Origin: Tomocerus qinae | Taxonomy: Eukaryota; Arthropoda; Collembola; Entomobryomorpha; Tomoceridae | Reading direction: 5' to 3' | DNA: 64,000 nucleotides | Assembly: GCA_020055645.1 (NCBI GenBank) | Contig: CM034546.1 | Coordinates: forward strand, 139,893,875-139,957,874 | Part shown: in pieces, positions 32,701 through 44,114 of the stretch | Layout: each line of letters begins with the position of its first letter | Numbering within the stretch: the first letter of the stretch is position 1 | Position numbers and translations under genes: made by a program | The notes under the pieces: generated by a model | Seen by the model: the letters and a program-made list of their open reading frames with translations, nothing else | The model's database searches: none | Told to the model about the DNA's origin: nothing

Positions 32701-34190
32701 AAAATTATATTTCCAAATTTCATAACCAATGGTTTGTTATCCTATTTGATCATATTTTAAACATTTCCGCTGTAGTAGCTGATTCTGTATGTTAGGCAGA
32801 TTCTGTACATATCGCTTACATTGTATCTACTATTGTATCCTTGTTAATGTTACTTATGCTTCTAATAATTTAGTTTAATAGTGATAAGCACTTATTATCA
32901 TCTTCCTTCACTGTATATTACACTTACGCTATAAAATATTAATCGGTATCGACACTTTTATCATTAGAATATTTATGCTCGTAGTAGTATGTATTTTATG
33001 TTATAGCCCAAGTTGTGCTTTTAGACTTGCGTATAAAAAGAATAAAGTTATTAGACAATTAATTAAAAGTTTAGAGTTTATTAGTTTTAAAGTTTTATGG
33101 CGGTTAACGTTAAATTATGTTTAATCATGTTTAAGAATTTTTATAATGTTAGTTAGTTGGGTCGCACTTGCAGGTAGGTCTTTTTTAGCACCATCTAGGT
33201 AAATCTAGATCTGGATTTGATTCTAGAAATTCTAGAAAATTTGACATTTTTGAATCGTCAACCCCAATCAGTTCATCGTCAACAGGCTCTAAATTGTCTG
33301 GAGCATTTTTTTCTCTTCCGATCTATAGAATATTTTATTATTATGCTTATAAATTCAGTAAAACAACTTACTTCAGAATAGTTTTCCCTTCAATGGGAAG
33401 AGTAGTAGGGGGACGACGGACTAGCAACCACCCTCGCCATTTTGGATTCTGAACGCTCGAACACTCATAACATAGACATAGCCTACGGCACTCGTGGAGA
33501 TACAAGCACCAACCTAACTCTTATTCCTAGATGGTGGCAAACATAGCCTTTTATGATAGTACATACACTAATCTAACTCTTATGCTTAGATAGTAGCAAC
33601 CATACCTTGAGGCATTCATAGAGGTACAAAAAGCTTGGATTACTCACAGCCATAACAACCGACAGACATGTACACTTGGATCTTAAAATAATTTCTACAT
33701 ATAATGCAAAGTTAACATGTTTATAATATGATTATATTGTATTCAAATAAGTATCTCTATAAGGATATCAATAACATAAACTAACGATGACATAAAATAA
33801 AGGTAAAGTAGTATAAATAAAGATGGATTATCGATGAACTCAAGTGTGTAGAAATCAACATTGGAAATATCTGAATGTGTGACTTTACATGTGAGAGTCA
33901 ATGCCATTGTAGAATCCTTTAGGTACCTAAGGGTACGTGGTAAACTCCAATGCTTGGTCACAACTACATGTTGACTGTAGTGTAGAACAATAATAGAGAG
34001 AATTGAATAAAAGGTTGCATCTCACATGTATCTCCTAACCTTCATAGTTTATTTTTTAAAGTTGCACCAAGAGCTTCACTCAACATTTTTGTCGTCAAAA
34101 CGTAGCCAAGAAAATATTATAATTCATACCGTTCTTGTACTCCAAACCTGCAGCATCTAACAAAAGTCCTGTTCCTGCTATTACAATTAT
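29790..34190. other. 4.4 kb gene-poor AT-rich DNA
   Basis: I see no supported gene. The stretch holds an A-rich degenerate repeat (31280-31460), a second degenerate repeat with ACTATATCTACATACACTA-like units (31540-31700) and a CAGTG-bounded inverted pair (30102-30200). A possible but unconvincing two-exon coding relic lies on the minus strand (33230-33490). Older unrecognised element remains are likely. Confidence 0.5.
31280..31460. repeat. Degenerate A-rich tandem repeat
   Basis: Several copies of a unit close to AACAAATCGAAAATATAATT, spaced about 30-40 bases apart with decay. Non-coding. Confidence 0.6.
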
Positions 34191-34197
34191 TTTCAAA

Positions 34198-35737
34198 ATG
34201 GAAAATTGTCCCATTTGCGATGTTGTCTTGACTGAAAATTTTAAGGAGATTCATCAGTGTTCGTCCTGTTCAAGGTTTTAAGAGGTTTGTCAAAAAATAC
34301 ACATACTAGAACAAAACTTTTAACTCAAGAATAAGAATAATTAATAAAATTACTTGTATTTTCAGCATATCCCAAGTGCACCAAAAAATTGAAAACAGAA
34401 AATTCAATGGAAGACGATCTTTTCACTGTCCATATCTGTTCTATCTGTGACAATCACCAATACATATGTATCTGGATCCATCAACTAAAGTCGCCCATGA
34501 GTTTGGATACAAGAAAACGTCGACGGGAATATGAGGGAGTTCCGTCTACAACTAAGATGTTAAGACTTTCTAGTTCTTCAGGAGATTCCGGCTTGATATT
34601 AGCTTCTGTGTCACCACAAGAACAAGTGGACAATTTTCAGGATGTGCCACACCCGGACAACAATACACTAATCGTCAATGTAAGTCTATTAAGATCTAAG
34701 CATTGTCCTGCCTGTGACATTGTCTTTTCAACATCACATAGTCTTCAATTGCATTTAGTTGCAACTCATCCAGAGCTTTACTCAAATGTTGATTTTTCCC
34801 AAGTAGGAATGGGTGAGGACCCACTTGAATTAACATTAGTTCAAAGTACATTTGACATTTATCATAATTCATTTAGTTGTGAAAGATATTCGTGGCATAT
34901 TCCACAGTTTAAGAAGTCAAATTCTATCAACATTTAGAGACCATTTAGAAGATTGGATTACAGTTAAGATCTACTTTGATATAGTGGTTGAATTTAGTAA
35001 AAAAAACAACAAAATGATACATATATGCGTGATACCAGGCCATTTCCAGGTTTCACGATTCCAGTTCTAAATATTGACAATGCTAAAATAGCAATTTAAG
35101 TTGCCAATTTTTCTGAGAGACTGCAAGAACATGTAAGAAATGGTTCAGGATGGAATATAGATAATGCAAATGCATTAAAAATAACAATTATAAAGTATAT
35201 ACCATTGAGTGGAGTGGAAAAACATACCTTTACCAGACATACTGAAGGTCAACCAAGAATCAACATGAGATGGCTAATATGTTAGGAGAAGAAGTTGATG
35301 GTAAACATCTGATTGCAGACTTGAAAGACAAGAACGGATATGTCTGTCATTACAGGGCTTTAAGAACTTAGCGTACATTAGCTACCAGCGAAATCGAAAA
35401 AAGGTTCTAGAAACTTTTAAATAACACAGGTTACGGCAAAATTTGTCTAATGGCAAACTAAATGATGCCATTGAAGAAAAAACTATTAGGTTTCTTTACT
35501 GATGAATCACCAAATGCTGTTATTATTGAATTTGTTTGTACTAAACAAAAATCATATTGTTGTCGTAGGATAAAAACAACTGATGTTTTCAATGATACAG
35601 GCGAATATGGTACAAAGAAAAGATTAAAAGGAGTTTGCAGAAGTGCGGTCGAAAACGATATAATTTTTGATCATTTTGTGAACGCAATGTGTCCAGACAA
35701 TTTTTTGAGCGCTCAAACGTTTGCTGTAAGTAAGTAG
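34198..35737 (+). pseudogene. Polinton polymerase B remains
   Basis: The early part has a C2H2 finger (CPACDIVFSTSHSLQLHLVA) like that of the polymerase gene at 20.5 kb. Later blocks resemble the conserved C-terminal region of protein-primed polymerases: NNTGYGK-type motif near 35415, and IEFVCTKQKSYCCRR with KKRLKGVCRSAVENDI near 35540-35660. The gene is heavily broken, with many interruptions. This is a fossil of the replicative polymerase. Confidence 0.65.
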
Positions 35738-35859
35738 AAAAAAGTCTATTTATGGTCTCGATGTTAAAAGATATTCTCCTGATGGGATTGTTACTCGGAA
35801 AGTCGTTTTACTAGTATGTAACCAAACCTAACCTAATGTAACCTACTGTAATTTAATTT

Positions 35860-36957
35860 GGCTGCGAATTAACATGTATGGCACACACAGGAATTTTTGT
35901 ATGGCAAGAAATTTCATCGAACAGTCGTACATTTGTATGGTACGTTATAAAAAACCTAAGGGTATGGTATGGAAAGTAAAGAACCTATGTATGGTACTAA
36001 GACAAAATTGTGGCTTTGATGAGAGTACTATAGGTAAATACTATAAGATACCGGATAGTATAAGTAATAATGTACTAAGTAATGGGGAGGGTAGCTACTA
36101 AAAAGACAAAATAGTGTCTATATAAATGCAAATAAAAATGTAGATAATAAGAGAAAGGCAAGTTAATGTTCTTTTATCTACTAATTTTAATGAAGATAAT
36201 AATATTAGCTGCATGTCTGTGGGGATGCATTTATCTGTTTGGTTTTAGTATGACAGTCACCATTTGGGTTGCTCACAACTCCACATTCACAATGGCTGGG
36301 TCAAATGTAAGTTTAGAATATCCAACCGGCAGTGATAGTAGTGACAGTGACGTGTCGGACAAAGAAAATACTACCAAAAGGCTTCAAAAATGGACTGAAA
36401 TTGTTGTTGGAGTTGACGAATTAAATTTATGGCAGTTCCTGAAACATAATATTTGTAAGCATGTTATTGGAATCGCCAGGTTAAAAGGTAACAAAGAGAT
36501 TATATCAGAGACAGCCAAGGTCATACCTATTGGACAGCGAAGAAAACCATGTCGGCCAAAGAAACTGACACGAGCTCTGAAACGACAATAACTTTACCAT
36601 ACCTGCTTTTAATTTATTTCATTATTGACATTGCCAAACTTGATTTTACGTGTTCACCACAAATTCTTTACGTTTGTTAAAGTAATTATTAGTACCTGAC
36701 TAAATAATGACTAAATATTGCAATTAATTTGTTTCTCATATTTTCAAATTCACACAAATAAATATGATGTACTTACAATGACTAAATATTTACATTATCA
36801 AAGCCACAATTTTGTCTTAGTACCATACATAGGTCCTTTGTTTTCCATACCATACCCTTCGGTTTTTTATAACGTGCCATACAAATGTACGACTGTTCGA
36901 TGAAATTTCTTGCCATACAAAGATTCCTGTGTGTGCCATACAAATTCCTATTTTCCC
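35860..36957. mobile_element. Mutator-like (MULE) deletion derivative, 9-bp TSD
   Basis: Inverted repeats of about 150 bp (roughly 35872-36023 and 36795-36950) are over 90 percent alike, starting near GTATGGCACACACAGGAAT. ATTTAATTT lies exactly outside both ends (35851-35859 and 36958-36966), a 9-bp duplication. Long inverted repeats, a 9-bp duplication and an internal SWIM-type finger fit a Mutator-like element that has lost most of its transposase. It sits inside the Polinton fossil, so it is younger than that element. Confidence 0.85.
36166..36591 (+). CDS. MULE remnant with SWIM zinc-finger tail
   Basis: A 141-codon frame. The C-terminal half (LWQFLKHNICKHVIGIARL, then IPIGQRRKPCRPKKLTRAL) matches the SWIM finger and IGxxRKxGRPxKxxxAL tail found at the end of many Mutator-like transposases. 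The first Cys pair of a full SWIM finger is not obvious. The N-terminus is a hydrophobic segment (YLLILMKIIILAACLWGC) that looks acquired from AT-rich DNA. The catalytic DDE domain is absent, so this is not a working transposase. A domesticated DNA-binding role is possible but unsupported. Confidence 0.65.
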   Translation: MFFYLLILMKIIILAACLWGCIYLFGFSMTVTIWVAHNSTFTMAGSNVSLEYPTGSDSSDSDVSDKENTTKRLQKWTEIVVGVDELNLWQFLKHNICKHVIGIARLKGNKEIISETAKVIPIGQRRKPCRPKKLTRALKRQ

Positions 36958-37050
36958 ATTTAATTTAATTTGTTTCAATGTACAAAAAATATAAAGTAAA
37001 TGTATATCATCTATTGAATCAATGAAAATAAACTTAGTATTCGTTTAACC

Positions 37051-37724
37051 ATGGCTCTGTTTGGTTCAATGTTTCTTAATCCTGAGGATTGTCCTGTATT
37101 TGACTATACACTTAAAGCACCATTTTGCATGACTGTAGCTGGAAATACACAATCAGGAAAATCAACTCTGACTACAAAAATATTACAAAGAAGGGATAAA
37201 ATCATAGCACCTCACATAGAATATATATTGTACTGTTATACTGCATTTCAACCTGGACTCCTTGTTCACTTAAAGGATGCAGTCCCTGGTATCAAGTTTC
37301 ATCAAGGTTTACCAGCTGATTATGGTACCTCTCTTCTAGGACACAAATTGGTAATTCTTGACGATTTGATGCTTGATGTCAATGGATCAGCTGATGCCAT
37401 CAAAGCATTTACAATCACATCATATCATCACAATGTATCAATTATTCTACTTGTCCATAATTTGTTTTTTAACAATTGCGGGATTTGGTGCTGCAAAGTA
37501 AATAAATTTGTGCATTGAAATATCCAAGCAATAGCGTAGCTATCAAAATACTCGGAAGGCAAATGAATGGCGGCAAAACTAATAAAGTTGTTGATGAAGC
37601 CAGTAAAGAAGTCATGAAAAAACCATATGGATACTTAGTTTTAGATTATACACAAACACAAAATGATGACTACAGAGTCAGAGATTCTATTTTTCCAGAA
37701 GACTGTACCGTTTATTTACAATAA
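37051..37724 (+). pseudogene. Polinton packaging ATPase (FtsK/HerA type)
   Basis: The frame begins MALFGSMFLNPEDCPVFDY and has Walker A GNTQSGKST and Walker B LVILDDLM, the A32-like ATPase of Polintons that would pump DNA into capsids. A second block (37515-37724) has the conserved C-terminal part, KPYGYLVLDYTQTQ and DYRVRDSIFPEDCTVYL. The gene looks broken but most of it is recognisable. It lies downstream of the polymerase remains in the usual order. Confidence 0.82.
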
Positions 37725-38370
37725 TAAATCAATCAGCTACATCATAACCCATTGTTGTAAAACCTTTAATAATATTTACATGCATACTTATATTGGCATC
37801 CAAATTATCTATATATTCTCTTTGCATTGCTAACATCTGCATGGCTAGGGAATGTAGCATTTTAGGGTTTAAAAGATAATATTTGTCTGTCCGTAAGAAA
37901 TTTGATTCATCTTGATGACAGGTTCAAACGTGTGTGGTAATATATCATGACTTATAGAAGCTGGTGGTACACTTGATTGTAGAGGTTCCATCTTCATCTT
38001 GATACAGGTGACCGCTCGGCCTATAAGGTCATGCTGAGCATAGGGTATGTCTACGGCATATATATCCAAAAGATAAGGTTATGCGAAGCTATGAGATGAG
38101 TTGTTAACTATCCATTGTGAAATGAGAGAACGAAATCAGAAAGTGTTGGAATTTATACATTTATTTTCAAAGTAAAAGAGTTAATAATCCTTAGGAATGA
38201 ATACACAGCAACGATTGTTGTGTATTAAGTCTTCATTAATAGAGGGTACATAAGTTAGCCATGCAGGTGGCGCAGGTATTTTCATTTTCTGGTATTGATT
38301 AACATAAAAAATGGAAGTTCATGATTACAAATATGAAATTGATAAATTTTCTTGTCCAAATGGAATCCTG
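37725..38370 (-). other. Polinton fossil stretch with small unknown open frames
   Basis: The minus-strand frames at 37869-38069 (DIYAVDIPYAQHDLIGRAV) and about 38192-38290 (MKIPAPPAWLTYVPSINED) are short and unrecognised. The second has a coding-like composition and could be a small Polinton protein or the tail exon of the PC4-like gene just upstream. Nothing decides this. Confidence 0.35.
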
Positions 38371-38814
38371 CTAGCCGACCATCAGAAGTAAGGTAAGTTT
38401 GTGGACTTTGACCCCTCCAAAGCAGACGGACGGAAAAGATATTTCAAAAGGAAAATAATTCTTATTTTCCTTGTAAACGTCCAGAAATGATTCCAACATG
38501 AGTCTCTTCATTAGGTCATCAAGAGCATTCAGATTGCAGTTGAAGTGTTGGACCTGTATCCCATCAATTTTTCTCCTCAAATGTATAAATACATTATCAT
38601 ATACTTTGTTAAATGAGATTATTAGTTGTCCAAATTGAGTTACCCAATCATAGACTCCATATCGTCCTTCATAATAGGCGCTGATGTCGTAACGTTCTTG
38701 TTGTTTGTCAGCCGAGTTTTGTTTCTTCTCCTTCGTGTTCTGCGTCGTTGACGACGTGTCAGAATTTGAACTTTCCGACAGTCTGGGGGGAGGTATTATC
38801 CGTAGGTTTCTCAA
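38371..38814 (-). CDS. PC4-like protein of the Polinton fossil
   Basis: A 147-codon frame. After a polar N-terminus, the central part reads YEGRYGVYDWVTQFGQLII, then YDNVFIHLRRK and LNALDDLMKRLML. The order of a short beta-rich segment, an IHLRR strand and a final helix resembles PC4 and parallels the Polinton protein at 16544-17128 (AFLHIRRPDG). It is on the opposite strand to the polymerase and ATPase. The assignment is by eye. Confidence 0.45.
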   Translation of the reverse strand: MRNLRIIPPPRLSESSNSDTSSTTQNTKEKKQNSADKQQERYDISAYYEGRYGVYDWVTQFGQLIISFNKVYDNVFIHLRRKIDGIQVQHFNCNLNALDDLMKRLMLESFLDVYKENKNYFPFEISFPSVCFGGVKVHKLTLLLMVG

Positions 38815-39119
38815 TAGTTAAGATGAGATATCGATCAAAAATCCCAAAGTCAGTTTAGTTATTCTTCATTATCTCTTTATAGAACGACATGTTTCAGAAT
38901 ATATTTATCGTCAGGTTTTGTAATACATAATAAAGTAAGATACGATTATATAAACCAATACGAAATAACTCATATTTACATAAAGCAATTATCTCTTTGA
39001 GTATTTGATAGAATATTTGCTTTACCCTCAGCATTACTAACCGCTGAATGGACATACCAGGGTTAGCTATAGAAATTGCTGTTTTTCTAAAATACAGACC
39101 TGACTTAACTGACAGTTAT

Positions 39120-40567
39120 TCTTCCTAATCATTCGTTTTAGTTGCTGCATATAATTTTCAAACTCAAATGCGCTAAATCTATCAACTGGACCAACCATGG
39201 TTTTCAACGTCAATGTGGAGTATTGTACGTCAGAAGTTCCTTATAGTATAGCGTAGGTATTTTCTGAACAAACTGATCTAAAAGTGATTTTACATATTCC
39301 ACCCATTCTTTTTCAAAGCCGCTGAAGAACAAAATATATACATTCCGCAATGTAAAAGCAAAAAATGTTTATATTTTTTCTTATCTATTATATTTTTAAA
39401 TGCCATAGGGCCAACATATAACATAAAAGTTCGAAATTCTGTGGCTTTCCAATGCTTTAAATCCTTTTATCCTCTTGTTTATCCTCTTGTTTTGTAAATT
39501 TGAAGGAATATGTAGTTTAAAACTAAGTAAATTTGCAAATACAGAAGCTATTTGAGAAGGTGCTAGCCTGCGAGGAAGTTGGTCATGTCCACACCATTAA
39601 TAACTTTTCCATTATACCTAAACAACTTAAATGCATGTAATCGAGAGGAAATTGAGATATTATGCCTAATTTAAGCTCAGAAGGAGGTGAAATGCCATCG
39701 TGATGATGGGTGAATCGAAAATTACTAAAACTTTCGTCAGTGTAACCTTCACAAGCTGCCCTAATGGGATATATGACTCTTTTGGACCACTTTCCATTCC
39801 TACAACAACTTTCACATCCGTAATATGCATTGTGCGGTTTAATACATTTTATATAACTTCGTGCAGGGGCATCAGCAATATATATCGAATTCTAATATTA
39901 AACTGAACGTTTCCTATGAATATTCCGGTAGATTATACTACAAGCATTTCATTTACAAAGGGTCCAAAATATTCCTCAAGATTAGTGGGCTTTTTATCAC
40001 CATAAAATAAACTTATAATAAAAACTTCCGCTTTATCTTATTGATCAACTGTACCTAATATAGGCCAAAATTGTGAGTTAGAACTTTTGCTGATGGGTAG
40101 TCCATCAATACTAACCGTTAAAGTAATAAGATTTTCTATTTCTGTCAAATAAGCAAAAAAGGGATTGTAAACATTTTTTGTTTTTGACACAAAATACTAA
40201 TGAGATTAGAAGCAATACCAAAATGATAAAGTAAAACGCCGCCTGTATTTTGTATGTCAATAGTTTTTGGAGTACAGAGTAACGTTCTTGGATCTTTTGG
40301 CAAATAATTGGCATGAGGAAAATGTTGCTTTAATAAAAATAGAAGGTCCTTTAAAGCCACATGTGTAATGTTGTGTTTTGTGGCCCACGAACATAATTCA
40401 AAATAGCTACTTAATATGCCATGTTGGCTATCGTGAACAATATCTTCCTCTAAACTAAAGTCTACAATATCATTACTACTATTGGCATTTACATCACAGT
40501 CTTGAAAAGTAGTTAAAAAGTTACTGTTTTCTTTGGAAGGTACCAGTAGGGGTGTAGGATTATTCAC
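39120..40567 (-). pseudogene. Decayed DNA-transposon transposase
   Basis: The open N-terminal part (40145-40567) contains SWATKHNITHVALKDLLFLL and LPKDPRTLLCTP. Further minus-strand blocks read SIDGLPISKSSNSQFWPIL (near 40080), then a PFVNEM block, and WKATEFRTFMLYVGPMAF near 39430. These recur in a large family of insect and other animal DNA transposases whose second gene often carries DUF4806. I cannot settle the superfamily. Several stops and frame changes after 40145 show it is inactive. Confidence 0.65.
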
Positions 40568-40805
40568 CTAGGGGTTGACCAGTGACTTCGACGCCTTGAA
40601 TCTGATAATTTCCAATGTTCGGCTCACCGATTGCTCTATTTTCGTCCTCTTGGTTCGGCGGGATGTTTTTCTTTTTGTCATCTTTTCAATTTCCCTTGTC
40701 CTCTGTCGTCTGAATTTCTAAACCACGCTGCGATCTGCTTATTGATACAATCTTCTGTCGGAGCTGGGTTGTTTCCACCGTTGTTTAGAACCGCATGTAT
40801 AATAT

Positions 40806-41037
40806 TCAGTTAATTATTCCACACCTGAAATCATTGAAAATTATAATATTATTTAATACAAAGTATTTTACATTTACCTCGAACAAAACCTGCTAACTTT
40901 AAACCTCCAAAAGCAATTTTTCCACTAGATGCCGTGAAACGAATTTGCAAAGCGAATTCATGAGTAAACACCCGTTCCAGTATATTGTATGTGTTTTTAG
41001 AAAATGGAGTTCCTCCAACTTTTGATAATGCAACGAA
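40806..41037 (-). CDS. DUF4806 gene, 3' part
   Basis: An exon about 40878-41037 encodes ALSKVGGTPFSKNTYNILER and SGKIAFGGLKLAGFVRG, the second half of a DUF4806 domain. A GT-AG intron leads to a short last exon ending at about 40806. The transposase relic follows on the same strand, which is the usual partner of such genes. At the other end the frame meets AACGAA, beyond which the first half of the domain is found 16.36 kb away. The function of DUF4806 is unknown. Confidence 0.65.
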
Positions 41038-41391
41038 CTGAAGAGAATTATACTACTAATAGAATTTTACGCGATGCCTGTTTGTAACATACATACTCTA
41101 TGCGTGAATGCGTGCTGCAGAACGAAGGGAAAGAAGAGTTTTTTTGTGTTTACTGTAAGCATAACGTTCGCTTCACACGTAAAGACCACACTTTAGCCTA
41201 CGTAATAAGAAGAGCGCCGCCCATACAGGAGGTACCGGATTCGACACTTGCCAACGGCAAATTTTTGCCTCATGAATATCAATTTATGCACATTAATTAT
41301 TAGTTTATATTACTGATGACATGTATATAAGTATTAATATTAAATTATAACTACTACAATATGCATCTAAATTAAAAAATTAGACAAATAC

Positions 41392-41525
41392 TTTTGCTAA
41401 CCTGACTTTAAAAATAAAATTATGAGTACGACAATATCCCTTTGCTAACCTAGCTTTAAAAATATAATTATGACTACTACAAAATGCCTTTGCTAACCTA
41501 GCTATAAAAATAAATAAAGAAAGTA
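41392..41525. repeat. Three tandem ~47-bp units with TTTGCTAACCTAGCTTTAAA
   Basis: Three tandem units, each beginning TTTGCTAACCTAGCT or a one- to two-base variant. Single copies of the same core also occur near 42650 and 43053, inside introns of the neighbouring gene, and an inverted partial copy near 43886. The motif thus marks this block and may be a dispersed repeat. Confidence 0.7.
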
Positions 41526-41578
41526 TATAATAAATTTTACTTTATTGAAAACGTAGTTCTTCTACATAAAAATTATTA

Positions 41579-43010
41579 TGCCTCATCATCTAAATCCAGA
41601 AGTAAAAGATATTCATCGACTACGTTACCGTCAACAGGAGCTACACCTCCCACAGGGGCTGCTCTTCCTGCAAGGGCTTCTTCTCTCGCCTGGGCTGCTC
41701 CTCCCGCTGGGATTTCTCCTCTCACTGGGGGTGCTCCTCCCGCTGCTCCTCCCGCTGGGGCTGCTCCTCCCAGTGGAGGTTCCCCAACTACTAAAGCCTC
41801 TGGATTAAGCTGCACTCTTTGTAAGTCGGCCTGCCATTGTGCCACTGCTTCAGCCGACCGTAAACTTTCTGGGACGGTATTCTGATCTTTTGTGGTAAAG
41901 TTGCGATATCGCAAGAGTTGCTGTCTACTTGCGATGTCAAAATAAATCCATATTCTCATGTCAGTTAGCAGCGTCCTAGCAAGTTTGCGACGTTGTAGCA
42001 GTTTTTGATAAGTTGTCCAAGGTAACGGTACTTATCGGCATGGATGTTCTAACTCCAAGGTATGGAGTAGTGTGTAAAGGGTGTTAGGCATTGATTGAGG
42101 TACTACTTTACGAGTGACTGTAGTCATGGAAATTACAGTTGCTTAATGTCTTGCACTTATATGCATGGCACTTGACAGTCGTACTACGGAGTCGGAGACC
42201 GGAGATTATCAAATTGCAATTGATATTGTCAAAGTAACCATTGGGATCACAAGTGTCTCCATTCTCCAAGTGCCTTCAACAATGTGATTGCAAAGTTGCG
42301 GTAGCTCTCAGTTTGCGCAAACTTTGCGACAGATGTTTGCTATGCTGTGGCAAAGTTATGGGATGAGAATCGTGTTTTGTAGCAGCCCTGTGGAATTTCC
42401 CTATTCCTACGACAACGATAGCAAAGTTAAATCTACGACAATGATGAGAATATAAACAATAGTAACTCCTGTGGTAACTCAATATTGCTTGCGATTTCCC
42501 CTTGCTAAGGGGTTCAGAATATTGTCCCTGGGCAATTATAGCAGAAGTTCCATGAACCTATAAATAAAAATGTCAGTAAAAATTACTAGGTTACCAAGGT
42601 TCTCTACCAATACAATAATTTTAAATCATATTTTTAATGTCTTCATTTGCTAACCTAGCTTTAACAATAACATTTAGTGAATATCTACAATATAACTAAT
42701 ATAAATTAATATAATTAAACTACTTACGCCTAATAACTACATTGCACCGATAATAACGACGATAAAGAATGTCGGATTGGTCCATCAATGGTTGTGGCAT
42801 ACCGCAATGACTGCAAAAACCTAAAGAATGATATTTAATTATAAACTAATAATGGTTGATTATTACCGGCTAATTTAAATAAATAAAAATGCTTACGGGA
42901 TTTAAAAATAGCCAATGGGCGACCACACCAAGAGCATCTCATCGTACGTTGATGGAAAGGGACACCATCATCATTTTGATAAAGATGATCTCTCCAACCC
43001 CCTCTACATT
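41579..43010 (-). CDS. Unrecognised multi-exon zinc-ribbon gene
   Basis: Exon-like blocks with good splice borders: 42902-43005 (HLYQNDDGVPFHQRTMRCSW, then CGRPLAIFKSR) and 42727-42825 (FCSHCGMPQPLMDQSDILYR, then RYYRCNVVIR). A less certain block lies near 42500-42555 (SWNFCYNCPG), with a terminal block at 41579-41959. The last has a polar helix (NTVPESLRSAEAVAQWQADL), then repeated Gly-Ala-Pro units and an acidic end. CxxC pairs suggest zinc binding. I do not recognise the family; it could be host, transposon cargo or viral. No start exon was found. Confidence 0.4.
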
Positions 43011-43479
43011 TTCAATTAATAAAATATTAATTTTAATAAATTTTCTATTGCTAACCTAGCTTTTCAATTCAAAAATAAAATAAAAATTACATACCTGAAA
43101 CGCTGAACACGTTGCCTTTTAAAAATCTATACTAAAAAAGTTAGACGATACGATTGATGATCACACCCGAGTTATGATTGACCAGCAACGTCACAGAAAT
43201 GAAGTAGACTGTGTGAATGTATGGACAACGTTTTTTCAAAGCTGTGCGCATTAATCAACCTAAAGTCCAAGCCTAGGAAAGTTAAGCTTCTTTATGTGGG
43301 CACCACCAATGCTGTTCTATGCTTCCAGTTTAGATTAATTAATGCGCACAACTACGAATTGTGTTACATCATCAGTTTTCATTCATAGAATGTTGCAGTG
43401 TTAGTTGCCGTCATCTTTGGTTCCCATTTTAAGTTATTTTTTCAAAGAATTTTTACTTTTACTTTAACGAGGTCTTTTA

Positions 43480-43728
43480 GTGAGCCCTTTTAGATACGGT
43501 TTGACTGTCAAATCAAAGATTTTCACAATTTCTCTAATTCATCCAAAACTACTCATTAGGTACTTCCAATTTTGAAATCGTAGATTGTCATGGATAAAAG
43601 TTATGATTAGGATTTTTGACATTTTACTTCAAAGAAAAACGAAAACGAGTAGTTTTGGACGAGTTAGAGATGTTGTTAAAATTATTAACCTGACATTTTT
43701 GATAGTCAGACGGTAACTAAGGGCTCAC
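43480..43728. mobile_element. Harbinger-type MITE, TTA duplication
   Basis: The 249-bp unit starts GTGAGCCCTT and ends AAGGGCTCAC, and the two halves are imperfectly palindromic over most of their length (TAGTTTTGGA and TGTCAAA pairs). TTA lies just outside both ends (43477-43479 and 43729-43731). A 3-bp TWA duplication with no coding capacity suits a PIF/Harbinger MITE. Confidence 0.6.
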
Positions 43729-43731
43729 TTA

Positions 43732-44114
43732 AAGTTCCTCTTAATTCAATTAAAATTTTGTTGCTTTTTGCGTTAATTGTGGTAGGTTTTTGTGTTCGTC
43801 TTCAGTGTAAGGTAACTTAGTTTAGGAGGAGGTCCAGCCGAAAACTAAAGTAAGGTTAGTAAATAGTATATGTAAATAAATAAAGCGAGGTTAGCAAAGT
43901 TGATTAGATAGCAGTATTTCGATTTAGCATTTAGTTTTATTATATTATAGGATTTAGCATTTATACGGTTTATAATAGATTGTAATAATTAATTGAGTTT
44001 TTGGTCGTTTTTCTGTTTAATAATTTTAATTAATTATTTTTCCAACCATTTTCATCATCATTTTCCATCAAATTTAATTTCCGCCTAACTTTGTCGTCAA
44101 TATTAGCGGGCAAA
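43732..44114. other. AT-rich lead to the Helitron coding region
   Basis: No gene seen. It contains AAATAAATAAAGCGAGGTTAG and ATTTAGCATTTA repeats. The 5' end of the Helitron presumably lies in or upstream of this stretch, but I could not fix a TC terminus. Confidence 0.45.

Larger units (their letters stand above)
34198..38814 (+). mobile_element. Old Polinton fossil, left segment
   Basis: Holds, in plus-strand order, a small zinc-ribbon start (MENCPICDVVL at 34198), a C2H2-bearing polymerase N-terminus, polymerase C-terminal remains and a packaging ATPase. A PC4-like protein lies on the minus strand. The gene set and order are those of a Polinton. The polymerase part has many breaks. A Mutator-like derivative (35860-36957) has inserted between polymerase and ATPase. 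No terminal repeat was found. It may be the left part of the Polinton whose virion genes appear at 61622-64000. Confidence 0.75.

Noticed and set aside
33230-33490. Possible two-exon minus-strand gene (CYECSSVQNPKWRGW, then PDNLEPVDDELIG)
   Set aside because: Composition and splice borders look good, but the two blocks do not stay in frame across the intron and no family is known.
37869-38069. Small minus-strand frame DIYAVDIPYAQHD as a named Polinton gene
   Set aside because: Too short and without homologues I can recall; left as unknown.
41392-41525. CRISPR-like array
   Set aside because: Three degenerate tandem units without distinct spacers in a eukaryotic context; an ordinary tandem repeat.
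41576-41808. Leu-rich plus-strand frame
   Set aside because: Shadow of the Gly-Ala-Pro repeat coding on the minus strand.
43244-43349. Inverted repeat GTGCGCATTAAT
   Set aside because: The arms are short and imperfect and there is no clear target duplication. It may be a decayed MITE but cannot be supported.
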